A DNA stretch of 64,000 bases from the NCBI RefSeq assembly GCF_900169485.1, contig NZ_LT821227.1, positions 372,001-436,000 of the forward strand, written 5' to 3'. Positions 48,270-56,682 of the stretch are shown here, piece after piece. Both the position numbers and the translations under genes were made by a program. This DNA is from Phoenicibacter congonensis (lineage in GTDB: Bacteria > Actinomycetota > Coriobacteriia > Coriobacteriales > Eggerthellaceae). The notes below the pieces were generated by a model that made no database searches, was not told the DNA's origin, and saw only the letters and a list, made by a program, of their open reading frames with translations. Every line of letters begins with the position of its first letter. Position 1 is the stretch's first letter.

Positions 48270-49435
48270 TGAAGACAACTTTGCACACGGATTGGACGGT
48301 CGGTGACGTCTGCAAGGGTTTCGTGTTTGACCGCAACGAGGGCAAGGGGCTGTTCGGCCTCGACGGGCAGCTCATCATTCAGCCCGAGTATCAGCGCAAC
48401 TATATCTATGGCGACGGCAAGCGCGACGTGGCCGTTGTCGAGTCCTTGTTGAAGAGCTATCCGCTCGGCCTGATTTACTTCGTGAAGAATGCTGACGGGA
48501 TGTACGAGGTTCTGGACGGACAGCAGCGCATCACGTCTTTTGCCCGCTACGTGAACAAGTCATGGCCGTTCGCCGTTGAGCTGGACGGCAAGCCCCGCTA
48601 TTTCGACAGTCTGGATGCTAACCAGCAGAAGCTCATTGTTGACGCGCCTTTGACCATCTATGTTTGCGAGGGCGAACCGTCGGAGATACAGGCATGGTTC
48701 GAGACTATCAACATCGCCGGAGTGCCGCTCGTGAAGCAGGAGATGCGCAACGCAGCCTATCATGGGCCGTTCGTGACGAAGGCGCGCGAGGTGTTCTCCA
48801 ACATGGGTAACGCCAACATGAACCGTTGGCAGACATACGTTTCGGGAGACCCGAAGCGTCAGGCGATTCTCGAAACCGCGCTTGAGTGGGTCAGCGATGG
48901 CAATATCGACGACTATATGGCGCAGCACCGCTACGACGTCGATATTGACGAGCTGAAGAACCATTTCGATACGGTCATCGACTGGGTGGATTCCGTATTC
49001 GAGTACACGGGAAGCGAGATTTGCGGGCGCGAATGGGGTCGGCTGTACCGCGAGTACCACAAGAACGCCTACTCGAAGGACACGGTAGCCAAACGTGTGA
49101 ATGCCCTGCTCGATGACTCACAAGTCGGCGATAAAAAGGGCATCTTCGAGTACGTGCTGGGCGGCGAGAAGGATTCCCGCCTGCTCAACGTCCGCGTGTT
49201 CGACAAGAAAACCATTAAGGCGGTCTATCGCAAGCAGACAGCTGCGGCGGACGCTCAGGGCGTGTCGAACTGTCCACTGTGTGCCATCGGGCACGATGCA
49301 AACGCGAAGCGCATCTACAAGGAGTCCGAGATGGACGCCGACCATGTGACCGCATGGAGCAAGGACGGCGCTACGGACGAGGCGAACTGCCAGATGCTCT
49401 GCAAGACGCATAACCGTGCGAAGGGCAACCGATAG
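48269..49435 (+). CDS. DUF262 domain protein with C-terminal HNH nuclease
   Basis: A 388-residue two-domain protein. The N-terminal DUF262 (ParB/sulfiredoxin-like) domain has [12 protein letters not shown] and the DGQQRITSF signature near residues 80-90. The C terminus (about 343-388) is an HNH nuclease: CPLC, then [26 protein letters not shown]262 also occurs in GmrS of the type IV system GmrSD, where it is paired with DUF1524 nucleases. Here it is fused to a plain HNH and translationally coupled to a methyltransferase. It likely cuts DNA lacking, or bearing, the cognate modification. Confidence 0.9.
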   Translation: MKTTLHTDWTVGDVCKGFVFDRNEGKGLFGLDGQLIIQPEYQRNYIYGDGKRDVAVVESLLKSYPLGLIYFVKNADGMYEVLDGQQRITSFARYVNKSWPFAVELDGKPRYFDSLDANQQKLIVDAPLTIYVCEGEPSEIQAWFETINIAGVPLVKQEMRNAAYHGPFVTKAREVFSNMGNANMNRWQTYVSGDPKRQAILETALEWVSDGNIDDYMAQHRYDVDIDELKNHFDTVIDWVDSVFEYTGSEICGREWGRLYREYHKNAYSKDTVAKRVNALLDDSQVGDKKGIFEYVLGGEKDSRLLNVRVFDKKTIKAVYRKQTAAADAQGVSNCPLCAIGHDANAKRIYKESEMDADHVTAWSKDGATDEANCQMLCKTHNRAKGNR

Positions 49436-49444
49436 CGAGCATGC

Positions 49445-49476
49445 AAAGCCCGTCGCCCTTTTGGGCAGCGGGCTTT
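49445..49476 (+). terminator. Terminator after DUF262-HNH gene
   Basis: AAAGCCCG and CGGGCTTT pair, with an inner GCCC/GGGC stem around TTTT. The T run is short. Confidence 0.75.
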
Positions 49477-49563
49477 ATGATTAAATACGTATTTACGCAA
49501 TTCATCATATAGAAGAAACTTACGTGAAAACCTATAAGCAGAAATTACGGGAGGAGTGAACCT

Positions 49564-50092
49564 ATGGCACGAAAAAATCTCAAGACATCTGATGCCACCC
49601 ATCCACTCTCCTGCATCCTGTACATCCGCGTCTCAACCCCACCGATAGGAGCTACGGGTGCAAGTTCAACGACCTGCAAAGGCGTCTGAGCGACTTGTGT
49701 GGCCGCGACGCCGGACTTGGCGGGGCGCGTTGGATGAGGCGCAGGCTAAGATGACCACTGCCGAGAAGCGCATGGGCGGAGAGCGCAGGCTTCTGGAAGA
49801 GCTTGACCGCCTCCCCGAGCTGCTGGAAGGTGCGGACGAGCAGACTCGCTTCGACCTTATCCATGAGGCCGTGAGCGAGGTGCATATCCTGCCAGACAAG
49901 AACTCGCGCAAGGAGCGTGTGGTTGCCAACCTGACCTTCAAGTGCCCCGTGCGCTTCTTCTGGGAAGAGATTCCCGGCATAGCCGATGCATATACGCCGA
50001 TGATGCCCGATTCTCTGGGTGAGAATAGCTTCCGAGATGACGAGGCACACGTCAAGACGATGGCCTCCCTCCAGCCCGCCGTATTATTATAG
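49564..50092 (+). pseudogene. Large serine recombinase, internally deleted and frameshifted
   Basis: The N terminus, from ATG 49564 after GGGAGGAG, reads LSCILYIRVST, the catalytic-serine motif of serine recombinases. After about 30 residues it jumps into DRSYGCKFNDLQRRLSDL. A further frame change near 49720 then leads into AEKRMGGERRLLEELDRLPE and a C terminus ending DDEAHVKTMASLQPAVLL. The latter are the coiled-coil and C-terminal parts of large serine recombinases of conjugative elements. Most of the catalytic and zinc domains are gone, so it is inactive. It lies directly beside the candidate right attachment site. Confidence 0.8.
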
Positions 50093-50108
50093 GTAGAAAT
50101 AGCACTTG

Positions 50109-50125
50109 GACATATTTCCGCAAAC
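50109..50125. repeat. Candidate right attachment site (17-bp direct repeat)
   Basis: GACATATTTCCGCAAAC, 16 bp after the recombinase stop, matches 46136-46152 with one mismatch. The sequence to its right does not continue as an obvious rumA 3' end. Confidence 0.5.
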
Positions 50126-50338
50126 GGAGAACAGATGTAAAAGCGCCGTTTTTCGGCTTTGAGCAGTTCCCGCGAATGGACGGAATTGTGTACGGAATCC
50201 AGACATTCAGGTGCTTTTCTCGTGCCACTTCGAGACGGCTGTTTCGATGGCGCGTTGAATTAGTTAACTGGGTTAAGATGTGAAATCGATATAATTCCTC
50301 ATAAAAGTTACTTCGGCAATATGGAAGGAATCATGATT

Positions 50339-51100
50339 ATGAACTACATCCACGTTACCAAAGACAACATCGACAAGGAACACATCTGCTGTGCCATGTC
50401 AGGCAAACAAAGTCTTGCAAAGAAAGAATGGCTTAGACAACACTTCGAAGAGGGTCTTGTTTTCTATCGAGCCGATGCGAGAGGCAAATGCTTTGTTGAA
50501 TACATTCCTGCTGAGAGTGCATGGATTCCAATCGACGCCGACGGTTATTTTTACATCAATTGTCTTTGGGTTTCTGGTTCTATGAAGGGGCATGGTTATT
50601 CTGGAGAACTAATGAATGAATGCATCCGGCACGCCAAAGATGAGCGCAAGCATGGGATTTGCATTCTTTGTGCTGAAGGGCGCAAACGTGAATATCTTGC
50701 TGATCCAAAGTTCCTAAAACACTGGGGTTTTGAAGTTGCAGATGTCTCAGATTGTGGAATTAATCTAATGTATTTACCTTTTAACCCAAAGGCAAAAACG
50801 CCAAAGTTTAAGGAATGTGCAAAACATCCAAAGGTAAATGAGCAAGGATTCGTTCTTTTCTACACTGATCAATGCCCTTTTACTTGTTATTGGGTCCCTC
50901 GTGTTGAAGAAGTTGCGAAAGAACGTGGGATTCCATTCAGAGCAGTTCACATTACCGACAGAGAATCTGCGCAAAGTGTTCCTGCTCCGGTGACTACATA
51001 TGCCCTTTTCTTTAATGGGAAATTTGTGACGCAGAGCATTCAGTCTGACAAGAAGTTTTTAAAACTTGCTGCCAAGCTTGACGATTCCACAACTGGGTAG
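50339..51100 (+). CDS. YoaP-like GNAT N-acetyltransferase
   Basis: A 253-residue protein. The first 150 residues form a GNAT acetyltransferase domain with the acetyl-CoA region INCLWVSGSMKGHGYSGELM. The C-terminal part (about 170-245), with FYTDQCPFTCYWVPR, resembles the YoaP extension. ATG at 50339, nine bases after GGAAGGA, is preferred to the two ATGs upstream. The substrate is unknown. It lies just outside the foreign segment and has normal low-GC composition. Confidence 0.82.
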   Translation: MNYIHVTKDNIDKEHICCAMSGKQSLAKKEWLRQHFEEGLVFYRADARGKCFVEYIPAESAWIPIDADGYFYINCLWVSGSMKGHGYSGELMNECIRHAKDERKHGICILCAEGRKREYLADPKFLKHWGFEVADVSDCGINLMYLPFNPKAKTPKFKECAKHPKVNEQGFVLFYTDQCPFTCYWVPRVEEVAKERGIPFRAVHITDRESAQSVPAPVTTYALFFNGKFVTQSIQSDKKFLKLAAKLDDSTTG

Positions 51101-51381
51101 GTGAGCATCGAGCTTTTCGGTCTAGTTTTGAGACTTGTTCTTGCCTGCATTCTAATCGCTTTTGAACAATAGGAATTCCTCCAATAAGCTTTGTTTTTTG
51201 GAAAGCTAACTAGTTAGAGTTTTTACTGCCTCATTGTTTATAGAGGATGTTTTCTAAATGAATGCTAGTTGCTATTTTAAATTTGTGTTTGAGGTTAGGC
51301 TTTGCCTTTGACCTTGGCAGAAATTAATATTTTGCTAGTAAAATAACTCTTCTAAATCAATCATTAACTTGAGGTGAAGCT

Positions 51382-51882
51382 TTGAGAAACATAACGTTTA
51401 TAGGGATGCCTTCTTCGGGCAAATCAACGATTGGTGTTTTGCTTGCAAAACGTTTGGGGATGAGTTTTGTCGATCTTGACATTGTTATTCAGGAAAACAC
51501 TCAGAAAAAATTAAAAGACTTAATTGACGAGTTTGGGCAAGAGGTTTTTTTGGACATTGAAGAAGAGACTGCTTGCGAGCTTGATGTCTCTAATTCGGTC
51601 ATTGCGCCAGGTGGCTCAATTTGTCATGAACAAAAAGCAATGGAGCATCTTAGCGACATCTCAACTGTTGTCTATCTCTATATTTCTTATGATGAAATGG
51701 AGAGGCGAGTTGGCGATTATGTTGCGCGCGGCGTAGCTATCCCAGAAGGCTACACCTTGCGCGACCTTTATGACGAACGCTCTTCTCTTTATGAAAAATA
51801 TGCAGACATTAAAGTCGATGAAACTGGCAAGCATTTTGACAAAATCGTTGACGAGCTGCTAGTAATTCTGGGTGGCAAATAG
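51382..51882 (+). CDS. Shikimate kinase family protein
   Basis: A 166-residue P-loop kinase. Walker A is GMPSSGKST, and DLDIVIQEN carries the shikimate-kinase DxD-type motif. A later APGGSI matches the GGG substrate motif only partly. The family phosphorylates shikimate on the way to chorismate, but with the divergent motif another small substrate is possible. The start is TTG at 51382 after GAGGTGA. No other aro genes adjoin it. Confidence 0.78.
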   Translation: MRNITFIGMPSSGKSTIGVLLAKRLGMSFVDLDIVIQENTQKKLKDLIDEFGQEVFLDIEEETACELDVSNSVIAPGGSICHEQKAMEHLSDISTVVYLYISYDEMERRVGDYVARGVAIPEGYTLRDLYDERSSLYEKYADIKVDETGKHFDKIVDELLVILGGK

Positions 51883-52047
51883 TTTTTGAGAATTTGGCTT
51901 GTTTTGGCCAATCAATGATTTTATTTCCAGCTTGCAAATTTAACCTTTGTTTTCATGAACTGCTAACTCGCATGTGAATTACTATTGAACTAGCATTCAC
52001 TTTGAAATTTTTTAGCGACAGCGGATCTTTGCGAAAGTGAGACTTGC

Positions 52048-53634
52048 ATGAGCGTCACTGTTTCCGACTTAATGAAATTGCCTTCTTTGCGACGGGCTAA
52101 AGTTGTTGGTGGCAAGGGCGGTTTACAAAACATAGTCTCTGCAATTTCGGTGCTTGAATCAACTGATCCAGATATTCTTGTTAAGGAAGTGTTCCCTGGC
52201 GACACCTATGCTGGTGGAGAAATTATAATCACTGGTTTTGTTAATTGTCTTGACGAAGTTGATTTGCAATGCGCTAACATGTTGCGGTTAATTGAGGGCG
52301 GCGAAGTTGCCCTGGTTCTCTATTATGTCGGCCTTTATCTTCCAAAGGTAGACAAGCGATTGATAGACATTGCCAACGAACATGATTTCGTGCTGATTTG
52401 CATGCCGGAGGGTCAAAGGAATCTTCGCTATAGTGATCTAATTTCGGAAGTTTCTGAAATGATCTATAAAGACAGGGCGGAAAAAGTAACTCTAGTCTCT
52501 GACATTCTTGCAAGGATGTCTTCGTTGCCGCATCACTATCAAACGGTTGCGACTGCTCTTCAGATGTTGTGTGCCGAAATGAATTGCTCTATTGTTTTGA
52601 GCACGAGCACTGGTACAATTCTAAATTTGGCTGCATGGCCAACAGGAACGCAAGACGAGCTTCGTGAAGAAGTTGAAAGAATTCTTTCCGAATTTGGTAA
52701 AGAGCCGGAGATAAGCACTCTTTTGCCAGGTGCTACGATTTATCCCGTTGCAATTCGTTGTGATTCATCCGAATCTTTGTTGCTCACTCTAATCAAAAGA
52801 GGGCGACCTCTTTCTTCTGAACTAATTAAACAAGCGGGCGACACAGTGAGAATTTGTGTGAACATTTGGGGAAAGCAGCATGGCACGGTTGCAATTCATG
52901 AGTTGATTCGTGCGATTTTGCAAGATGAGCCTCTTCGAATGCGCCGACTTGCTGAAATTTTCAATGTCAGCGTAGCTGATATTAGTGAACTTTGGATGCT
53001 TTGTGGTTGCAACGCCGAAGCTGTTGAAGCAAGAATGGATGACGATGTAGTGCTTGCAAGACAGTGTTCAGAAATTGTGATTGGGTCAATTTTTGAACAG
53101 CATCCTGTCATGTGTCTCAGCGCACCGCGTTCGTTAAAGGATGCAGAAATTGTGCTTGAAAGGTTGCTTGCGTGCGCCCAAGATGAATCACCAGATGCCG
53201 TCATAGTTCGATGTGGGTCTCTTGAGAACACCACTGAGTGCAGGAATGCATATCTTCTAGTGGATGATTATCTGGAGGATGCAAAGTTGATTTTCCCAAC
53301 TAAGAAGACATTCCTTCTTGGAGACATTCAATTTGCAGCCTCTTGCAGAGAGCAAGTTGAAAAAGGCGAGGCGCAGGCTTTGAGAAACACAACACCTTTG
53401 ACCATTTTGGAACTTGATTGTGATTATAAAGATTTAATAATCACAGCTTGCACCTATTTGCTTGATTGCGACAACAGTGTCACAAAAACCGCTGAGACGC
53501 TGTTTATCCATAAAAACACTGTGAAATATCGACTTCAGAAAATTAGTGAAATTCTTGGGTTTCGTTTGGGAAAAATGCCAGAAACTATTGATGTTTACAA
53601 AAGTGCTGCGATTTATAGACTGCTTAATAGCTAA
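52048..53634 (+). CDS. PucR family transcriptional regulator
   Basis: A 528-residue regulator with an N-terminal PucR domain (VTVSDLMKLPSLRRAKVVGG, typical start). A central GAF-like/CdaR region follows, and then a C-terminal helix-turn-helix: CDNSVTKTAETLFIHKNTVKYRL. PucR proteins usually activate purine or hydantoin catabolic genes. It lies upstream, on the same strand, of the permease-DUF917-hydantoinase operon, with a palindrome in between, and is its likely regulator. Confidence 0.9.
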   Translation: MSVTVSDLMKLPSLRRAKVVGGKGGLQNIVSAISVLESTDPDILVKEVFPGDTYAGGEIIITGFVNCLDEVDLQCANMLRLIEGGEVALVLYYVGLYLPKVDKRLIDIANEHDFVLICMPEGQRNLRYSDLISEVSEMIYKDRAEKVTLVSDILARMSSLPHHYQTVATALQMLCAEMNCSIVLSTSTGTILNLAAWPTGTQDELREEVERILSEFGKEPEISTLLPGATIYPVAIRCDSSESLLLTLIKRGRPLSSELIKQAGDTVRICVNIWGKQHGTVAIHELIRAILQDEPLRMRRLAEIFNVSVADISELWMLCGCNAEAVEARMDDDVVLARQCSEIVIGSIFEQHPVMCLSAPRSLKDAEIVLERLLACAQDESPDAVIVRCGSLENTTECRNAYLLVDDYLEDAKLIFPTKKTFLLGDIQFAASCREQVEKGEAQALRNTTPLTILELDCDYKDLIITACTYLLDCDNSVTKTAETLFIHKNTVKYRLQKISEILGFRLGKMPETIDVYKSAAIYRLLNS

Positions 53635-53867
53635 ACTTGCTGCTGGCAGAAGCATTTCCTTTTAGATTTTTTTGGCATAGATGACAAAAGGGTGGAATTA
53701 TCCTTTTGTGCCGACTGATTTTTTTAAGGTAAATTACTGTCGTTTTGTTTCGCTTGGTGCTATAGACGTTCTTCCTTTAATGAAAATTAATCATGTTGCT
53801 AAATAGTTAAATGTGAATTCCTGCGCTTAAATGTTGGTTTGTCTGAGTGCACAAACAGTTATTTTTA

Positions 53868-53939
53868 AACGGGCCTTCTTGGCTATATCACAGCAGAGTT
53901 TGGTCGGCAAGAAACACTAAAACACCAGTTAGCCCCGTT
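53868..53939 (+). other. Possible structured RNA between PucR gene and permease operon
   Basis: The outer stem AACGGG (53868) / CCCGTT (53934) encloses an inner stem TTCTTG (53876) / CAAGAA (53908). A 26-base loop and a 20-base single-stranded part with ACACTAAAACACCA complete it. It lies about 240 bp before the permease start. It matches no riboswitch class I know. The two stems could arise by chance. Confidence 0.35.
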
Positions 53940-53976
53940 GAGGGATGGAGTTGTTCTGATTGGTGCTAAATTCTAG

Positions 53977-54054
53977 ATTGTCCTTTTGGACAATTGATTA
54001 TTCATTATTTTTGCCCTTTTGACAATTTTCAAGCTGTTTTCTCGATGATATACT
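53977..54054 (+). promoter_or_regulatory. Palindromic operator and promoter of the permease operon
   Basis: ATTGTCC-TTTT-GGACAAT (53977-53994) is a perfect 7-bp inverted repeat, and a related half-site CTTTTGACAATT lies at about 54017. A promoter of the form TTTTCA-17 bp-TATACT (54026-54054) follows. An activator site just upstream of a weak -35 fits a PucR target; this is inference. Confidence 0.5.
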
Positions 54055-54174
54055 CGCGATTAATCTAGCTAATGATTGAGAAATTCTCTTGTTCTTCGTG
54101 ATTCTTTTAAAAAAACTAAAAGGTTTTTGCTAGTTGCCTTTTCAAATTGCTGAATTTAAAGGGAGGTGTCTATT

Positions 54175-55515
54175 GTGAGTAAGGTTGATAGCGGTTTTAC
54201 AATTGATGAGTCTAAACGACAAAGCTGGCTGTCTATTGCGGCAGTTTGGGCCGGAGGAATGATTTGCGTTCCTTGTCTTCTGGTCGGTGGCGTTCTTGTT
54301 CAAAGTGGACTCAGTTTAGCAGAAATATCTTTATCTATTTTGATTGGCTATGGTTTTATTTGTCTCTACATGATCTTTATCGGAATGCAGGCTTGCGACA
54401 CTGGTCTTCCTGTTGCTGTTCTTGCTTCTGCTTCTCTTGGTAAAAAAGGTGCCCGCTACATCATTAGTTTTCTTCTTGCATTTGCTTGCATAGGATGGTT
54501 TGGCATACAATCAGCAACTTGTGGAGCGGCTTTTGCCAACATGATAGCGGCATTAATTGGTTTTGAGGCAACTCCTCAGATTATAGCTGGATGTTCGATT
54601 TTTTGGGGCATCGTGATGCTTTTAACAGCTTGTGTTGGATTTAAAGGTCTCAAGTGGCTAAACTACCTCGCTGTGCCTTTGCTTGTTGTTGTTTGCTTGT
54701 GGGGTCTATATGCTGGATTTTCAACGTACAATGGCGCGGCTATTCTTGCTGATTATGCACCTCAAGCTTCTGCAGGTTTAGTGTTTGGAATATCTATGGT
54801 TGTGGCTTCTTTTGCATTGGGCGGAGTAATCTCTGCAGATTATTGTCGATTTGCAAAAAGCCGAGCTGATGTCGTAAAGTCTTCTCTGGTTGGTGTGCTT
54901 CCTGCTGGTTTCTTGATGTTGTTGGTTGGATCTTCGATGAGCATTGTGACTGGGGAGTATGACATCAGCATTATATTGACTTCTTTGGGAGTTCCTCTTG
55001 CGGGTCTTTTAGTGTTAATTTTGGCTACATGGACCACTAATGTTACTAATGCCTATTCTGGTGGTCTTGCTCTAAGCAATTTTCTTGGATTTGATGAAAG
55101 CAAGTTTAAAATCACCACCGGTGTTGCTGGTGCTTTGGGAACGTTGCTTGCGGCATTGGGTTTGCTTAGTGCGTTCACTGGCTTTCTGTCTTTGATGTCT
55201 GCGTTAATTCCGCCATTAGCTGGTGTGCTAATCGCTTCCTATTGGGTGATTGGAAAGGGCAGAGTTGATAACTATTCTTTCCGCGAAGGCTTCTCTATTG
55301 TTGGAGTTTTCTCCTATTTGTTTGGCGCTTTTATTGCTTGTGTAACTGGCGGAACTTTTGCTAATTTCCCTACTCTGATTGAACTGATGCCTTTTTTGAA
55401 CACACCGTTCTTTGTTGGGCCAATCAATGGCATCGTTGTTTCCTTTGCTGTATATGCAATTTTTAGAAATGCTCTTCCTGAAAGAAAAGCGAAGAAGGTT
55501 AATGTGGAGGCTTAA
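54175..55515 (+). CDS. NCS1 family nucleobase/hydantoin permease (CodB-like)
   Basis: A 446-residue transporter with 12 helices, related to cytosine, allantoin and hydantoin permeases. The N-terminal RQSWLSIAAVWAGGMICVPCLLVGG and GIQSATCGAAFANM are family features. GTG at 54175 is chosen, eight bases after GGGAGG; the earlier GTG at 54166 overlaps that site. It is the first gene of a three-gene operon. The catabolic partners suggest a cyclic amide or nucleobase as substrate. Confidence 0.87.
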   Translation: MSKVDSGFTIDESKRQSWLSIAAVWAGGMICVPCLLVGGVLVQSGLSLAEISLSILIGYGFICLYMIFIGMQACDTGLPVAVLASASLGKKGARYIISFLLAFACIGWFGIQSATCGAAFANMIAALIGFEATPQIIAGCSIFWGIVMLLTACVGFKGLKWLNYLAVPLLVVVCLWGLYAGFSTYNGAAILADYAPQASAGLVFGISMVVASFALGGVISADYCRFAKSRADVVKSSLVGVLPAGFLMLLVGSSMSIVTGEYDISIILTSLGVPLAGLLVLILATWTTNVTNAYSGGLALSNFLGFDESKFKITTGVAGALGTLLAALGLLSAFTGFLSLMSALIPPLAGVLIASYWVIGKGRVDNYSFREGFSIVGVFSYLFGAFIACVTGGTFANFPTLIELMPFLNTPFFVGPINGIVVSFAVYAIFRNALPERKAKKVNVEA

Positions 55516-55588
55516 AACGTCGTATTACAGACTCTGTTTTGTCTGTTTTAAATTTATCAGGTAGTTTAGAGAAAGAAGGAAAAGTACA

Positions 55589-56680
55589 ATGCGGAAGATT
55601 GAAATTCCGGAAATTGAAGACATTGCAACTGGCGCAGCACTGCTTGGCGCTGGCGGTGGGGGTGACCCCTATGTCGGGAAACTTGTTGCGATGGGCGCTG
55701 TGCAGGAAATGGGTCCTGTCACATTGCTTGACCCAGATGAAGTTCCTGACGAAGCATTGATAATTCCTATTGCAATGATGGGTGCACCAACCGTGTTGGC
55801 TGAAAAGGCGATTGGCGGAACCGAATACAAAAAGCTTTTTGACATGGTTTCGAAATTTTTTGGCGAAGAAATTTTTGCATTCATGCCAATGGAAGCAGGT
55901 GGAGTGAATTCAATGCTTCCGATTGCGGCCTCAGCGAGGCTAAACCTTCCAATGGTTGACGTTGATGGAATGGGTCGCGCTTTTCCCGAATTGCAAATGG
56001 TCACGTTTACAATTGGCGGAATTAAGGCAACACCAATGGCACTTGTTGACGAAAAAGGCAACAGTTGCATTTTTGAAACAATCACTAATAAATGGACAGA
56101 GGAGCTTGCGCGTGCTGTAACAATGAGCTGTGGTGGTTCGGTTTCAGTGTCTTTATATCCGATGACTGGCAAGCAAATGAAGGACTTTGGTGTTCGCGGA
56201 ATTGTCACTCGAAGTGAGAAACTTGGGCGTGCGATTCGAACAATCAAGGATAGCAAAGACAAAACACCTGAGGAACATTTTCTGGATTTGTCGCAAGGAC
56301 ACAAGCTTTTTAAAGGAAAAATTGCAGACGTTTTGAGAGAAACTCGATCTGGATTTAACTTTGGGAAAGTTGTTCTTGAAGGCATTGGGGAATTCAAAGG
56401 ACATGAGGCATTTGTAGAATTCCAAAATGAGAATTTAACAGCGACTGCTGACGGGAAAATTCTTGCTACAACGCCAGATTTGATTTCACTTGTTGACGTT
56501 GAGACTTTTATTCCAATCACAACCGATGCGTTGAAATATGGCAAGCGAGTTATGGTCGTTGGACTTGAGTGCTTCCATCTCTGGCGAACAAAAGAGGGCC
56601 TTGAGCTAGTCGGTCCTCGCTATTTTGGTGTTGACACCGACTACATTCCGATTGAAGAGCGCTGCAAGGGGGGCGAATAG
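55589..56680 (+). CDS. DUF917 family protein
   Basis: A 363-residue soluble protein of the DUF917 family, commonly found beside hydantoinase/oxoprolinase genes and thought to act with them. The N-terminal DIATGAALLGAGGGGDPYVGK and MPMEAGGVNSMLP are typical. Its stop is followed two bases later by the hydantoinase start, so the two are translationally coupled and may form a complex. Confidence 0.9.
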   Translation: MRKIEIPEIEDIATGAALLGAGGGGDPYVGKLVAMGAVQEMGPVTLLDPDEVPDEALIIPIAMMGAPTVLAEKAIGGTEYKKLFDMVSKFFGEEIFAFMPMEAGGVNSMLPIAASARLNLPMVDVDGMGRAFPELQMVTFTIGGIKATPMALVDEKGNSCIFETITNKWTEELARAVTMSCGGSVSVSLYPMTGKQMKDFGVRGIVTRSEKLGRAIRTIKDSKDKTPEEHFLDLSQGHKLFKGKIADVLRETRSGFNFGKVVLEGIGEFKGHEAFVEFQNENLTATADGKILATTPDLISLVDVETFIPITTDALKYGKRVMVVGLECFHLWRTKEGLELVGPRYFGVDTDYIPIEERCKGGE

Positions 56681-56682
56681 AC

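Larger units (their letters stand above)
46136..50125. mobile_element. Degenerate integrated element carrying a methyltransferase-nuclease cassette
   Basis: A segment of about 4 kb is GC-richer than its surroundings and has different codon use (many GCG, CGC, GAC, CTG codons). It starts in the 3' end of a rumA-type gene, is flanked by a 17-bp direct repeat with one mismatch, and ends with a disrupted large serine recombinase. The 3' end of rumA is, to my knowledge, a target for conjugative elements of gut Firmicutes. The cargo is an RHH-like protein, an EcoRI-family methyltransferase and a DUF262-HNH protein. Transfer genes are absent, so it is a remnant or a non-autonomous island. The right boundary is uncertain: similar composition extends to about 50265. 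Confidence 0.6.
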
